Source: an uncultured Pseudomonadota bacterium (GTDB taxonomy: Bacteria; Pseudomonadota; Alphaproteobacteria; RF32; CAG-239). Taken from it: a stretch of 64,000 nucleotides of DNA. Position 1 is the first letter of the stretch. Every line of letters begins with the position of its first letter. Both the position numbers and the translations under genes were made by a program. Under the pieces are notes generated by a model, which worked only from the letters and a program-made list of their open reading frames with translations, ran no database searches and was not told the origin of the DNA. Below are positions 51,654 to 61,187 of this stretch, in pieces. The stretch covers positions 44,378-108,377 of the forward strand of contig CABUUO010000006.1 of the NCBI GenBank assembly GCA_902494875.1, in the 5' to 3' direction.

Positions 51654-52067
51654 ATGAACAAAACTCCCGTAGAAAATCAGCTTTTTGCACTGGCGCTTCA
51701 GGCTCGGAAAAACGCCTATGTCCCGTATTCGCGTTTTGCCGTCGGCGCCGCGGTCGAAAGCGGCAGCGGACGCCTGTATGCCGGCTGTAACGTCGAAAAC
51801 GTATCCTACCCGGTCGGCACCTGCGCCGAAGCCGGCGCCATCGCTGCCATGGTTGCCGCCGGAGAAAAACTCATCCGCCGCATTCTGATCACGGCCGATT
51901 CCCCTGAGCTCATCACCCCCTGCGGCGCGTGCTTGCAACGCATTAAGGAGTTCTCGTCGGAGCACACCGAGATTCTGCTGGCAGACACGAAAAACATCCG
52001 CCAAACACTGACCGTTAAAGACCTTCTTCCCTTTGCCTTTAACAACGAGGATTTAAAAAATGATTGA
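51654..52067 (+). CDS. cdd: Cytidine deaminase
   Basis: A 137-aa tetrameric-type zinc deaminase converting cytidine/deoxycytidine to uridine/deoxyuridine. It has YVPYSRFAVGAAV, CAEAGAIAAM (zinc Cys and catalytic Glu) and PCGACLQ (two further zinc Cys). ATG 51654 matches the family's usual N-terminus; ATG 51636 is an alternative. It opens the nucleoside catabolism cluster and overlaps punA by 8 bp. Confidence 0.95.
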   Translation: MNKTPVENQLFALALQARKNAYVPYSRFAVGAAVESGSGRLYAGCNVENVSYPVGTCAEAGAIAAMVAAGEKLIRRILITADSPELITPCGACLQRIKEFSSEHTEILLADTKNIRQTLTVKDLLPFAFNNEDLKND

Positions 52068-52866
52068 AACAGCTGCAGAATACATTCGTATGCAAATAGG
52101 TTCCAGACACCCGGAGACCGCCGTCATTTTGGGCAGCGGACTTGGAGCTCTCGGCGATGAAATCTCCGATTCTGTCATTATTCCCTATCAAAACATTCCG
52201 GGATTTCCCCAAAGTACCGTCGCCGGTCACAAAGGTTGTCTGATTGCCGGCCGGCTTGAAGGCCGTGACATTCTGTGCATGCAGGGACGCATCCATTTGT
52301 ATGAAGGGCATGACCCACGCGGCATTAACTTGATAATCAAGGTATTTCAAAGCCTCGGCATCAAGAACTTAATCGTCACCAATGCCGCCGGCTCTCTGGA
52401 TTATGATATGCCGCCGGGTTCGATTATGTTGATAAAGGACCACATCAACTTCAGCGGCCGCAATCCGCTGATCGGCTCAAACGACGAGCGCTACGGACCG
52501 CGCTTTCCTGACGTTTCCGAGGCCTATACGCCGGAATACCGCGCCAAAGCCAGACAAATTGCCGAAGCGCTCGGCATACCCCTTTTTGAAGGCGTTTATC
52601 TCATGGTACTCGGCCCTAACTTTGAAACCGCCGCCGAAATCAAAGCTTTCCGCATTCTGGGCGCCGACGCCGTCGGTATGTCTACTGTTCCCGAAGTCAT
52701 CTGCGCGGCACATTCCGGCATCAAAGTGCTCGGCTTTTCCGTCATTACCAATTTCGGAACCGGCATGAGTCCTGGCGCCCAGTCGCATAAGGAAACGCTG
52801 GCGCAAGCCGCCAATGCCGCACAAAAGCTCACTTCATTGGTCAAAACCTTCATTCGGGAGAACTGA
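52060..52866 (+). CDS. punA: Purine nucleoside phosphorylase
   Basis: A 268-aa class I trimeric PNP releasing purine base and (deoxy)ribose-1-phosphate. The phosphate-loop region is VILGSGLGALGDE, with GRIHLYEGHDP, NAAGSLDYDMPPGSIMLI and VGMSTVPEVICAAHSG. It overlaps cdd and is followed 1 bp later by deoC, so the genes are one operon. Confidence 0.95.
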   Translation: MIETAAEYIRMQIGSRHPETAVILGSGLGALGDEISDSVIIPYQNIPGFPQSTVAGHKGCLIAGRLEGRDILCMQGRIHLYEGHDPRGINLIIKVFQSLGIKNLIVTNAAGSLDYDMPPGSIMLIKDHINFSGRNPLIGSNDERYGPRFPDVSEAYTPEYRAKARQIAEALGIPLFEGVYLMVLGPNFETAAEIKAFRILGADAVGMSTVPEVICAAHSGIKVLGFSVITNFGTGMSPGAQSHKETLAQAANAAQKLTSLVKTFIREN

Positions 52867-52867
52867 A

Positions 52868-53602
52868 ATGGATGACGTTATTGCCGCACACACGCTTATT
52901 CGCCTGCTGGACCTGACCTCACTCAACGCCGACGACAGCGAATATACCGTCGACGAGCTTTGCCGCAAAGCGCGCACGCCTTACGGCAATGTCGCCGCCG
53001 TCTGTGTCTGGCCCAAATTTGTTGCCCAGGCCAAAGAGCTGACCGCCGGCAGTGAAATCAAAGTCGCGACGGTCGTCAATTTTCCGAACGGAGAAAACAA
53101 TCTGGGCAAACTTAAAAAAGAAATCTGTGCGGCGCTGGAAAGCGGAGCCAATGAAATTGACGCTGTTTTTCCCTACCGGGAATTCTTAAACAAAAACGTC
53201 AAAGCCTGCGAAAACTTCGTACAGACTTCCCGTGAGCTTTGCGAAGGACGCGCGTTGAAAATCATTTTGGAAACCGGAGAAATTCAAAACGCCGCCAAAA
53301 TTGCCGAAGCTTCGCGCATCTGCATTGAGAACGGAGCGGATTTCATCAAAACATCAACCGGCAAAACCAAAGTTTCGGCAACGCCGGAAGCCGCCAATGC
53401 CATTTTGGAAACCATCAGTCAAAGCACCGCCAACGTCGGCTTCAAAGCCAGCGGCGGCATCCGCACCATAGACGATGCAAAAAAATATCTGGTTTTGGCA
53501 ACCTCAATCATGGGCTACAAATGGGTCAGCCCCGCCAATATGCGCATCGGCGCCAGTTCGCTGTTGGACAACTTAATTGCAACCGTCAGAAGAGGATATT
53601 AA
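52868..53602 (+). CDS. deoC: Deoxyribose-phosphate aldolase
   Basis: A 244-aa class I aldolase splitting deoxyribose-5-phosphate to glyceraldehyde-3-phosphate and acetaldehyde. The Schiff-base Lys lies in DFIKTSTGKTKV and the second Lys/Asp set in VGFKASGGIRT. ATG 52868 with GGGAG upstream; a longer frame starting in punA is rejected. Confidence 0.96.
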   Translation: MDDVIAAHTLIRLLDLTSLNADDSEYTVDELCRKARTPYGNVAAVCVWPKFVAQAKELTAGSEIKVATVVNFPNGENNLGKLKKEICAALESGANEIDAVFPYREFLNKNVKACENFVQTSRELCEGRALKIILETGEIQNAAKIAEASRICIENGADFIKTSTGKTKVSATPEAANAILETISQSTANVGFKASGGIRTIDDAKKYLVLATSIMGYKWVSPANMRIGASSLLDNLIATVRRGY

Positions 53603-53604
53603 CT

Positions 53605-54915
53605 ATGCTTCCGCAGGAAATCATTCGCAAAAAACGCTCCCGTCAGCCTCTCTCCAAAGAGGAAATAGACTTCTTCATCAAAGGCGTCACCTCCGGCGAG
53701 ATTATGGACGCCCAGACCGCGGCGCTGACCATGGCGATCTTTCTAAACGGCCTTGATACCGGAGAAACCGTTGCCCTGACGCTGGCTATGCGCGATTCCG
53801 GAGATGTTTTGCAATGGAAAAACATTAACGGCCCGATTGTCGACAAACACTCTTCCGGCGGCGTCGGAGACAAAGTCAGCCTCATGCTGGCGCCGATGAT
53901 TGCGGCTTGTGGCGGCTATGTCCCGATGATTTCCGGACGCGGTCTCGGACACACTGGAGGCACGCTTGACAAGTTCGATTCCATTCCCGGCTACAAAACC
54001 ATGCCCGACAATGATCTTTTCCGCCGGACCGTCAAAGATGTCGGCTGTGCGATTATTGGGCAAACCGGCAATCTGGCACCGGCCGACAAAAAGATTTATG
54101 CCATCCGCGATGTATGCGGCACGGTTGAATCCGTTGAACTGATAACGGCTTCGATTCTCTCCAAAAAACTGGCTGCCGGACTTGACTATCTGGTCATGGA
54201 TCTGAAATGCGGCAACGGCGCTTTCATGGACAATCTGGAAGACGCGCAGCGGCTGGCCCGCTCAATTGTGAGCGTTGCCAACGGAGCCGGAACCCAAACC
54301 AGCGCGATTCTAACCGACATGAATCAGGTTCTCGGACAAACCGTGGGCAATGCCGTTGAAGTTTATGAAGCGGTAGAATATCTCAAAGGCCGCAATGTTG
54401 ATCCTCGCCTGCACCGGGTAACCATGGAACTCTGCGGCGAATTGCTGATTTCTGCCGGGCTGGTCTCCGCCCCCGAAGAAGCCCGAAACAAACTTGAGCA
54501 GGCTCTGTCGTCGGGCAAAGCTTTGGAAATCTTTGCCCGGATGGTATCTGCTCTGGGCGGTCCGGCCGATTTCACCGAAAAACCGGAGACTTACCTGCCC
54601 CGGGCCAAAATAATCCGTCCGCTTTTTGCCGATCGGCCGGGATATGTCAGCGCCATGGAAACCCGCAACATTGGCCTGTCTCTCATCGGCCTCAAAGGCG
54701 GCCGCACCCGCTCCGACCAAACATTGGATTATGCCGCAGGCTATACCGATTTCTGCCAAATCGGCGATTATGCAGACGCGGAACATCCGCTTTGCTTTAT
54801 ACATGCCCAAACCGACGATGACTATGCCAGAACCGCTGCAGAGTTGAAATCTTGCATCAAAATATCGGAAACCAAACCGGAAATTGCCTCGCCGATTGTC
54901 GAAAAAATCTCTTAA
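53605..54915 (+). CDS. deoA: Thymidine phosphorylase
   Basis: A 436-aa pyrimidine-nucleoside phosphorylase. It has the glycosyltransferase family 3 opening, DKHSSGGVGDKVSLMLAP (phosphate loop), GRGLGHTGGTLDKFDSIPG and a KCGNGAFM segment. The C-terminal domain is about 340-430. ATG 53605, 2 bp after deoC. A terminator follows. Confidence 0.96.
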   Translation: MLPQEIIRKKRSRQPLSKEEIDFFIKGVTSGEIMDAQTAALTMAIFLNGLDTGETVALTLAMRDSGDVLQWKNINGPIVDKHSSGGVGDKVSLMLAPMIAACGGYVPMISGRGLGHTGGTLDKFDSIPGYKTMPDNDLFRRTVKDVGCAIIGQTGNLAPADKKIYAIRDVCGTVESVELITASILSKKLAAGLDYLVMDLKCGNGAFMDNLEDAQRLARSIVSVANGAGTQTSAILTDMNQVLGQTVGNAVEVYEAVEYLKGRNVDPRLHRVTMELCGELLISAGLVSAPEEARNKLEQALSSGKALEIFARMVSALGGPADFTEKPETYLPRAKIIRPLFADRPGYVSAMETRNIGLSLIGLKGGRTRSDQTLDYAAGYTDFCQIGDYADAEHPLCFIHAQTDDDYARTAAELKSCIKISETKPEIASPIVEKIS

Positions 54916-54920
54916 ATGTA

Positions 54921-54958
54921 AAAAAAAACGCCTGAACCGCAAGCTCAAGCGTTTTTTT
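54921..54958. terminator. Terminator after deoA
   Basis: AAAACGC..TGA / TCA..GCGTTTT stem around CCGCAAGC with long A and T flanks; usable in both directions. Confidence 0.85.
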
Positions 54959-54972
54959 ACATGACAACTGTT

Positions 54973-56403
54973 CTAAAAGGAAAGCTGCTCCTTCAGAAAA
55001 CGAATAATTCGTTCCTCCTCGTTCTGTTTTTCCCACATCTCTGTCAAAGGCGCGGCGTATTTCTCATAAAAATTGCCGGCCTTCAGTTCATAACGAGAAC
55101 AAAAGTCATCAACGGCTTTCAAGTCAATAACCGCAACAGCGTTCAGCGGATGCTCCCTTGCCAGCAGCAAATCAACAAAACTGTTAACATAAGCCTTCAA
55201 TTTTCTGTTTTTTTGCAGGACATCGCCCAACAACGGCAAAAACGCCGTAACGCTTCCCGTCAGATAAGACGTTTCCTCCATCATGGCGAGGAATTTTTGT
55301 GCCTTTGAAGAATATTCGGGATTGTCAGATGCAGCACCCTTCAGCAGTTCGGCATAAAATAACGCTTGTTCTTCCTTGGAACCATGACGCCGCACAGCCT
55401 TGGCATAGCAGTCGTCATCAAGGATAAGCGAAACCAGTTTTGCCTCCCATTCAAACATCGGCCGGCCGGCCGCGCCAAACCAGCCTTCTTTTCCGCAATA
55501 CTGACGTACAACCCGGTCATACAAACGCAAAACTTTCATTCTGTCACCGGGAAAGCTTTCCAAATATGCCTCCAACTTTTGGCAACCGGAATCAAAATCA
55601 TAAAGCAGCCATGCGTCCAGCTCCTCAAAAAATCTCTGGCGCAGGTAATGCGGCATTTCCGGGCGCTTGTCGGTCAAAATAATAAACAGGCAGTCGATGA
55701 TCTTTTTGCGCTGCAGCAGCGGCACACTCGTGTTTTTCAGCCATCCGGTCAGACAAAACATAAAAGCCGGCAATCCGGACCAATATTCCTCCAGATAAGA
55801 AATGACAACCTCAACAATTTCATCATTCTGGCCGTATTTCTGCAGCAAAACGTTGACGATTTTAGCTTTGAGCGAATAATCGACCGTATCGACAATCACG
55901 TCCAAAACCACCAAATGATTTGCTTTCGGACATCCAAATCTCTCAAGATAGGCCAACAGCGGCTTTTCAATCGTCGCATTGACTTTCCGAGCCTTGCGCA
56001 TGGCAATCGCCTGCCAGCGGTTTTCGCGGTGCATGCAGATCAGCATGCACGTCACCAGCTCCCCGGCTTCGTCTGCCGACGGTTCATAGGCGTCGACAAG
56101 GCTTACCGCCTCGTCAAAATTAATATTGCTGTCCGCCAGATAAAAACTCAGCAGCCCGACAATTTCAGTCACCACTTTGACCGGAATAAATTTCAAACGC
56201 TTCACGTCAGTAATAAAGTCGCCCAATTTTTCCGGATGCATTTTCAAAACCCAAGCCAGATTGCGTTCTGTCAGTTCGGGAAAACCGAAAACAAGTTCCT
56301 CCAGTGAAAACGTCTTGTTTATCAATGCCGCCTGAAAGGCCAAATTTCTGATTTCAGCATTGTCCGATTGCAGCCATTGCCGATAATTTTCTTTTGTTTC
56401 CAT
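54973..56403 (-). CDS. Large helical protein of unknown function
   Basis: A 476-aa cytoplasmic protein with no signal peptide or membrane helix. It is rich in Leu/Ala/Glu/Lys helices that look like HEAT/ARM-type repeats (FQAALINKTFSLEELVFGFPELTERNL; LVVLDVIVDTVDYSLKAKIVNVLLQKYG). A protein-interaction scaffold is the best guess from composition. The leader is A/T only with no Shine-Dalgarno, matching the Bacteroidota-like genes in this window. It splits the nucleoside cluster in the opposite direction. Confidence 0.7.
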   Translation of the reverse strand: METKENYRQWLQSDNAEIRNLAFQAALINKTFSLEELVFGFPELTERNLAWVLKMHPEKLGDFITDVKRLKFIPVKVVTEIVGLLSFYLADSNINFDEAVSLVDAYEPSADEAGELVTCMLICMHRENRWQAIAMRKARKVNATIEKPLLAYLERFGCPKANHLVVLDVIVDTVDYSLKAKIVNVLLQKYGQNDEIVEVVISYLEEYWSGLPAFMFCLTGWLKNTSVPLLQRKKIIDCLFIILTDKRPEMPHYLRQRFFEELDAWLLYDFDSGCQKLEAYLESFPGDRMKVLRLYDRVVRQYCGKEGWFGAAGRPMFEWEAKLVSLILDDDCYAKAVRRHGSKEEQALFYAELLKGAASDNPEYSSKAQKFLAMMEETSYLTGSVTAFLPLLGDVLQKNRKLKAYVNSFVDLLLAREHPLNAVAVIDLKAVDDFCSRYELKAGNFYEKYAAPLTEMWEKQNEEERIIRFLKEQLSF

Positions 56404-56603
56404 AAATTCGTTATTTTTTTATTTTACAAAATTTCCAATTATCATGTCTGTTAATTATATATAAAATATTCAGAGCCATAATAATTAAAAAAACAACGAC
56501 AATCTAACACAGACGGCGGCAGAGTCAAGAGCCGCCCTTGACAGAGGAAATTCCGTCTTTTATGCTGTGAAATATTAAAAGTTTCAATTTTTAGGATAAC
56601 CTC

Positions 56604-57797
56604 ATGAGCAGAGCTATAATTTTAATGATGGATTCTTTCGGTATCGGCGGCGCGCATGATGCCGAAAAATTTGACAATGCCGGCACCGACACTTTCGGCC
56701 ACATCGTCAAGGCCAACGGCGGCCTGTGCATTCCCAACCTGCACCGCCTCGGACTCACCGAAGTTGCCGCTGCCGCCTCCGGACAAAAAGCCGACATCGG
56801 CCCCCAGCCGGAAAGCCCGATGGATATGGGCTGCATCCGCGCCCACATGAGCGAAATCAGCGTTGCCAAAGACACCACTTCCGGCCACTGGGAAATGGCG
56901 GGTGTTCCGGTATTGAAAGACTGGGGCTATTTCAAACCCGACTACCCTTCCTTTCCGGATTCGCTGATTGCCGACATCTGCCGTGAGGGCAAAATCGAGG
57001 GCATTCTCGGAAACATTGCCGCTTCCGGCACCGAAATCATCCAACAGCTCGGAGAAGAACACATCAAAACCGGCAAGCCTATTTTCTACACTTCCGCCGA
57101 CAGCAACATTCAAATTGCGGCCCACGAAGAACACTTCGGTCTGGAGCGCCTTTACAAACTCTGCGAAGTGGCCTACCAAAAGGTCAAACCCTATAACATC
57201 GCCCGCATCATTGCCCGCCCGTTTGTCGGCGAAAAAGCGGGAAGTTTTACCCGCACCGCCAACCGGCACGACTATTCGGTCCTGCCCTTTGCCCCGACTG
57301 TGCTGGACAAGATGAAAATCTCCGGCGGCAACGTCATTGCCATCGGCAAAATCAACGACATCTATGCCGGACAGGGCATCACCAAGGCTCTGCACGCCAG
57401 CGGCCTGGAAGAACTCTGGGACGTTACGCTGGAAGAAATGATGACCTCGCCCGAAAACACCGTCATCTTCACCAACTTCGTCGACTTTGACATGCTGTGG
57501 GGACACCGCCGCAACGTCAAAGGCTACGCGGACGGACTGGAATATTTTGACACCCGGTTGCCGGACATCTTGCCGCTGTTGCGTGACGATGACATCGTTT
57601 TCATCACCGCCGACCACGGCAACGACCCGACCTATAAAGGCACCGACCACACCCGCGAGCAGGTGCCGATGCTGCTGTTCGGCAAAAAGATACAGTCCCG
57701 TTTTGCCGGAGAAAGCTCAACCTTTGCCGACATCGGCCAAACCATCGCCCATTACTTCGGCTTAATGCCGTTTGAATACGGAAAGTCGTTCCTATGA
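56604..57797 (+). CDS. deoB: Phosphopentomutase
   Basis: A 397-aa metal-dependent mutase interconverting (deoxy)ribose-1- and 5-phosphate, linking PunA/DeoA to DeoC. Alkaline-phosphatase superfamily motifs: MMDSFGIGGAHDA (metal Asp), DTTSGHWEM (catalytic Thr) and ITADHGNDPTYKGTDHTRE. AGGAT before the ATG. It overlaps pgeF by 4 bp (ATGA). Confidence 0.97.
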   Translation: MSRAIILMMDSFGIGGAHDAEKFDNAGTDTFGHIVKANGGLCIPNLHRLGLTEVAAAASGQKADIGPQPESPMDMGCIRAHMSEISVAKDTTSGHWEMAGVPVLKDWGYFKPDYPSFPDSLIADICREGKIEGILGNIAASGTEIIQQLGEEHIKTGKPIFYTSADSNIQIAAHEEHFGLERLYKLCEVAYQKVKPYNIARIIARPFVGEKAGSFTRTANRHDYSVLPFAPTVLDKMKISGGNVIAIGKINDIYAGQGITKALHASGLEELWDVTLEEMMTSPENTVIFTNFVDFDMLWGHRRNVKGYADGLEYFDTRLPDILPLLRDDDIVFITADHGNDPTYKGTDHTREQVPMLLFGKKIQSRFAGESSTFADIGQTIAHYFGLMPFEYGKSFL

Positions 57798-58555
57798 GTT
57801 ATTTCGCTCCCAACCTCCCGCGTGCGCAACATTGTTTCTTCGGCCGCCGGGGCGGCGTGTCTCAAGGATTGTACGACAGTTTGAACATCAACGGCAAAAG
57901 CAATGACAATCACGATTCTGTCTTGCGCAATCTCGACATCATTGCCGGTTATTACGGCCTTGCGCGTTCCAATCTGCTGCTGATCAATCAAGGCGTTTCC
58001 GGCCGTGCCGAATTCACGGATCGCCTTTCGCAAAACCAAATCACCGCGGACGGGATCGTCACCGGCCAAAAAGACTTCATTCTCTGCATCGGCACCGCCG
58101 ACTGCGCGCCGGTATTGTTTCTGGATGCAGAAAACAGCATCGTCGGTGCCGCCCATGCCGGCTGGCGCGGTGCGCTCCGCGGCATTGTTGAAAACACGCT
58201 TGAAACAATGCTGGAACACGGCGCAGCAACCGCGCATATTTCCGCGGCGGTCGGCCCCTGCCTGCAACAGCCCTCTTTTGAAACCGGAACCGATATGTAT
58301 CAGGAATTTTTAGACACGGATCCGCAAAACGCCCGTTATTTTGTTCCCGGCAGGGACGAACAACATTTCCAGTTTGACCTGGAGGGATTTGTGGTTGACA
58401 AACTCAAAAAATGCGGCCTGCAAAATATCACTGCATCGGGCATCGACACCTATACCGCCGAAGCGGAATATTTCAGCTTTCGGCGCAACACACATCGAAA
58501 GCTCGTATCCTCGCCCAAAGACTTTCCGGCTCATTTATCAACCATAAAACTATAA
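57794..58555 (+). CDS. pgeF: PgeF/YfiH laccase-domain protein
   Basis: A 253-aa protein of the DUF152/multicopper-oxidase-like family (YfiH, LACC1 relatives), reported to remove misincorporated L-Ser from peptidoglycan precursors or to act on purine nucleosides. Motifs: FGRRGGVSQGLYDSLN, TADCAPVLFLD (Asp-Cys), GAAHAGWRGALRGI and GPCLQQPSFE. Overlap with deoB ties it to nucleoside catabolism here, favouring the purine-nucleoside role (inference). Confidence 0.92.
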   Translation: MSYFAPNLPRAQHCFFGRRGGVSQGLYDSLNINGKSNDNHDSVLRNLDIIAGYYGLARSNLLLINQGVSGRAEFTDRLSQNQITADGIVTGQKDFILCIGTADCAPVLFLDAENSIVGAAHAGWRGALRGIVENTLETMLEHGAATAHISAAVGPCLQQPSFETGTDMYQEFLDTDPQNARYFVPGRDEQHFQFDLEGFVVDKLKKCGLQNITASGIDTYTAEAEYFSFRRNTHRKLVSSPKDFPAHLSTIKL

Positions 58556-58623
58556 TAGGTCTTTATCTTTTTATATTTTTGTGCTATGTTGCTTACATTG
58601 TTTTAACAACTTAGCAAGGTTAT

Positions 58624-59793
58624 ATGTCACCTTTAGGCAAATTTACGCTGGCACTTTTGGGGCTTCGCTTCTTTGGTGCCGCCGGTCTCTTTTGGGGACT
58701 GTTTTTGGGTCATATTTTAATAGACCGGACCAAACTCATAAAAATTCTCGAAAAACAGCTGAGCATTATTGACGATAATATCCGGCTCATGTTGCCTTAT
58801 AAGTTTTATCGCTATTACAACCGCATCGACGGCAATTTCTGGGGCAAGATCTGGGGAACCGTTTTCGGCAGCATTTTGTTCGGATTTCACGGCTTTCTGC
58901 TGTTCTTTATCGTCGGACATTTTGTATTTGATACGCCCGATTCGCGTCATGCCCGGGCTTTCCGTTCCGGTTTGGACGATTTCTTCAACCGCAACCTTGG
59001 CAAAATCTTCGGCGGCATCGTCGGTTTCAGCCTTCAAAGCCGTATTTTGCTCTTTGTCGGAATAATTTTGGGCTTTTTTGCCGACTGTTATCGTTCGGAA
59101 AAACAGTTCCGTCCGCAGCTCTCCTTTTTCAAAATGCTGTGGTTCAAAACCAACCCTTTCAAAATTATGCTGAACTCGTTTTCCGCCCGTCACACTTCCA
59201 TGGTACAGTCCATGGCCGGTTTAAGCGCCAAAATCGCCAAAGCCGACGGCCAGGTCAGCGAAAACGAAATCCGCGTTTTCAAACAGCTCTTTGACATTCC
59301 CGCCAACGAAAACCACAAGGTTTCCAAAATATTCAACAAAGCCAAAACCTCCGTTCAGGGCTGGGAAAGCTATGCCAGACAAATCCGCCGGTTGACCCGG
59401 GGCGATCTGGACCTCAAGGAAAGCGTCATGGAAAACCTGTTCAAAATGGCACTGGCCGACGGAATGTACAGCTGCCGCGAACTTGAATTGCTGGAAAGCA
59501 TCAGCCGTGTCATTGAACTTCCCGCAGGCAATTTCGACGTTATTAAACAGTCTTTCGAACCTAAAACCTCAACTTCCTCCAACGTCAAGGACTTTTACGA
59601 AGTTCTCGGAATTTTCTGCAACGCCAGCGACTGTGAAATCAAGGCTCGCTGGAAAGAGCTCATCAACATCTACCACCCCGACCGTGTACAGGCCAACGGC
59701 GCCAGCGCCGAAGAAGTCGAAAAATGCACGCTCAAGATGGCCGAAATCAACAATGCTTACCAAAGCATCATGAAAAGCCGGAAAGCCGCATGA
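58624..59793 (+). CDS. DjlA-like TerB/DnaJ co-chaperone
   Basis: A 389-aa membrane-anchored DnaJ protein. The N-terminal half has membrane or membrane-apposed segments (LFWGLFLGHILI; ILFGFHGFLLFFIVGHFVF; ILLFVGIILGFFAD). A TerB-like helical domain follows (about 195-310, MAGLSAKIAKADGQVSENEI), then a C-terminal J domain (about 325-385) with the HPD triad in IYHPDRVQ. It stimulates DnaK ATPase. It is longer at the N-terminus than E. coli DjlA. ATG 58624 is adopted although the Shine-Dalgarno is weak (CAAGGT). Confidence 0.9.
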   Translation: MSPLGKFTLALLGLRFFGAAGLFWGLFLGHILIDRTKLIKILEKQLSIIDDNIRLMLPYKFYRYYNRIDGNFWGKIWGTVFGSILFGFHGFLLFFIVGHFVFDTPDSRHARAFRSGLDDFFNRNLGKIFGGIVGFSLQSRILLFVGIILGFFADCYRSEKQFRPQLSFFKMLWFKTNPFKIMLNSFSARHTSMVQSMAGLSAKIAKADGQVSENEIRVFKQLFDIPANENHKVSKIFNKAKTSVQGWESYARQIRRLTRGDLDLKESVMENLFKMALADGMYSCRELELLESISRVIELPAGNFDVIKQSFEPKTSTSSNVKDFYEVLGIFCNASDCEIKARWKELINIYHPDRVQANGASAEEVEKCTLKMAEINNAYQSIMKSRKAA

Positions 59794-59834
59794 TTTTTTT
59801 CAATTGCACATTTTTGTTCCCGAAAGTCCGATAA

Positions 59835-61187
59835 TTGAAAATAATTCTCGCCACCATCAATGCCCGTTATTCTCACACCTCGTTCGGCCTGCGTTATCTC
59901 AAGGCCAATCTCCGCGAATATGAAAAAGACGCGGAGATTCTGGAATATTCCAAAGATGCTGCCTTAACCGACATTGCAGAAGAAATCATCGGCAAAAAAC
60001 CGGATATTGTCGGCTTCGGCTGCTACATATGGAATATTGAGGACATTCTCAAAGTCTGCGAAATTATCAAAAACATTCTGCCAAACACCCTGCTGGTTTT
60101 GGGCGGCCCCGAAGTCTCTTACGAAAACGAAGCCTTTCTGCCCTGCTGCGACTATCTTATTGAGGGTGAAGGTGAGCTGGCCTGGTATCATCTGGCTAAA
60201 AGCTATGCTGCCGGAACTCTGCCTGCAAACAAAATCATCAACGAACCGGTCTGCGACCTGACGCAGATTAAAATGCCTTATTACCTCTACAGCAATGAAG
60301 ACATTCAAAACCGGCTGATTTATGTCGAAGCTACCCGCGGCTGCCCGTTCACCTGTGAATTTTGCCTGTCTTCCGTTTCCAAAGGCGTCCGCGAATTTGA
60401 CCTTGATTTGTTTTTGACCGAAATGAAAACACTCATCAGCCGCGGCGTCCGGCAGTTCAAATTTGTCGACCGGACCTTCAATCTCAAACTGGCCAACATA
60501 AAAAAAATTTTGCATTTTTTCAAAGCCGACTGGCATGACGGCATGGTTCTGCATTTTGAAATTTTTCCCGACCGCCTCAGTGCCGAAATGCTGGAAGAAA
60601 TCAAAAACTTTCCGAACGGAGGACTGCATTTGGAAGCCGGCGTGCAAAGTTTTTACCCGCCTTCGCTGACAGCAATTTCCCGCCGTCAGGACGAACAAAA
60701 GACACTGGAGAACCTGCGCTTTATTATTGAACGGACCGGTGCGGAAATTCACGCTGACCTGGTGGCAGGACTTCCCCATTCGACTTATCGAACCTTTGAA
60801 GAAGATTTTAACAAACTCTATGCCGTCCGCCCGCACGAACTGCAAATCGGCATACTGAAAAAACTGCGCGGCGCCCCGATAAAACGACACGACGAAGAAT
60901 TTCAGATGATATATTCCAAACACCCGCCCTACGAAATTATGCAAAACAAAGACATGAGCTATGAAGAGCTCCAGAGTGTCAAAAGGACGGCGCGTTTCTT
61001 TGATCTTTACTACAACAGCCGCCGTTTCCCGGGCATTGAAAAAGTTCTGCCCGATTTTCAGGCCTGGACGGATTTCAGCCGCTACATCTGGCAGAACTAC
61101 CGCCAAACCCACAAAATATCGCTGCAGCGCCAACAGGAAATTCTAAAGGAATATTGCCATGCAAGAAATATTGCTCCCGCATTTTAA
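59835..61187 (+). CDS. B12-binding-type radical SAM protein
   Basis: A 450-aa radical SAM protein. An N-terminal cobalamin-binding-like Rossmann domain (1-135, with VGFGCYIWNIED and VLGGPEVSYE) lacks an obvious DxHxxG, so B12 use is uncertain. The SAM cluster is CPFTCEFC (Cys170, 174, 177). The C-terminal part resembles DUF4080 (MSYEELQSVKRTARFFDLYYNS). The reaction is unknown, most likely a methylation or rearrangement. TTG start at 59835 is taken from the open frame, with weak ribosome-site support. It overlaps the amidase by 29 bp. Confidence 0.88.
   Translation: MKIILATINARYSHTSFGLRYLKANLREYEKDAEILEYSKDAALTDIAEEIIGKKPDIVGFGCYIWNIEDILKVCEIIKNILPNTLLVLGGPEVSYENEAFLPCCDYLIEGEGELAWYHLAKSYAAGTLPANKIINEPVCDLTQIKMPYYLYSNEDIQNRLIYVEATRGCPFTCEFCLSSVSKGVREFDLDLFLTEMKTLISRGVRQFKFVDRTFNLKLANIKKILHFFKADWHDGMVLHFEIFPDRLSAEMLEEIKNFPNGGLHLEAGVQSFYPPSLTAISRRQDEQKTLENLRFIIERTGAEIHADLVAGLPHSTYRTFEEDFNKLYAVRPHELQIGILKKLRGAPIKRHDEEFQMIYSKHPPYEIMQNKDMSYEELQSVKRTARFFDLYYNSRRFPGIEKVLPDFQAWTDFSRYIWQNYRQTHKISLQRQQEILKEYCHARNIAPAF

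Noticed and set aside
59964..61133. A 389-codon minus-strand frame across the radical SAM gene.
   Set aside because: Antisense shadow; the plus-strand protein has the CxxxCxxC cluster.
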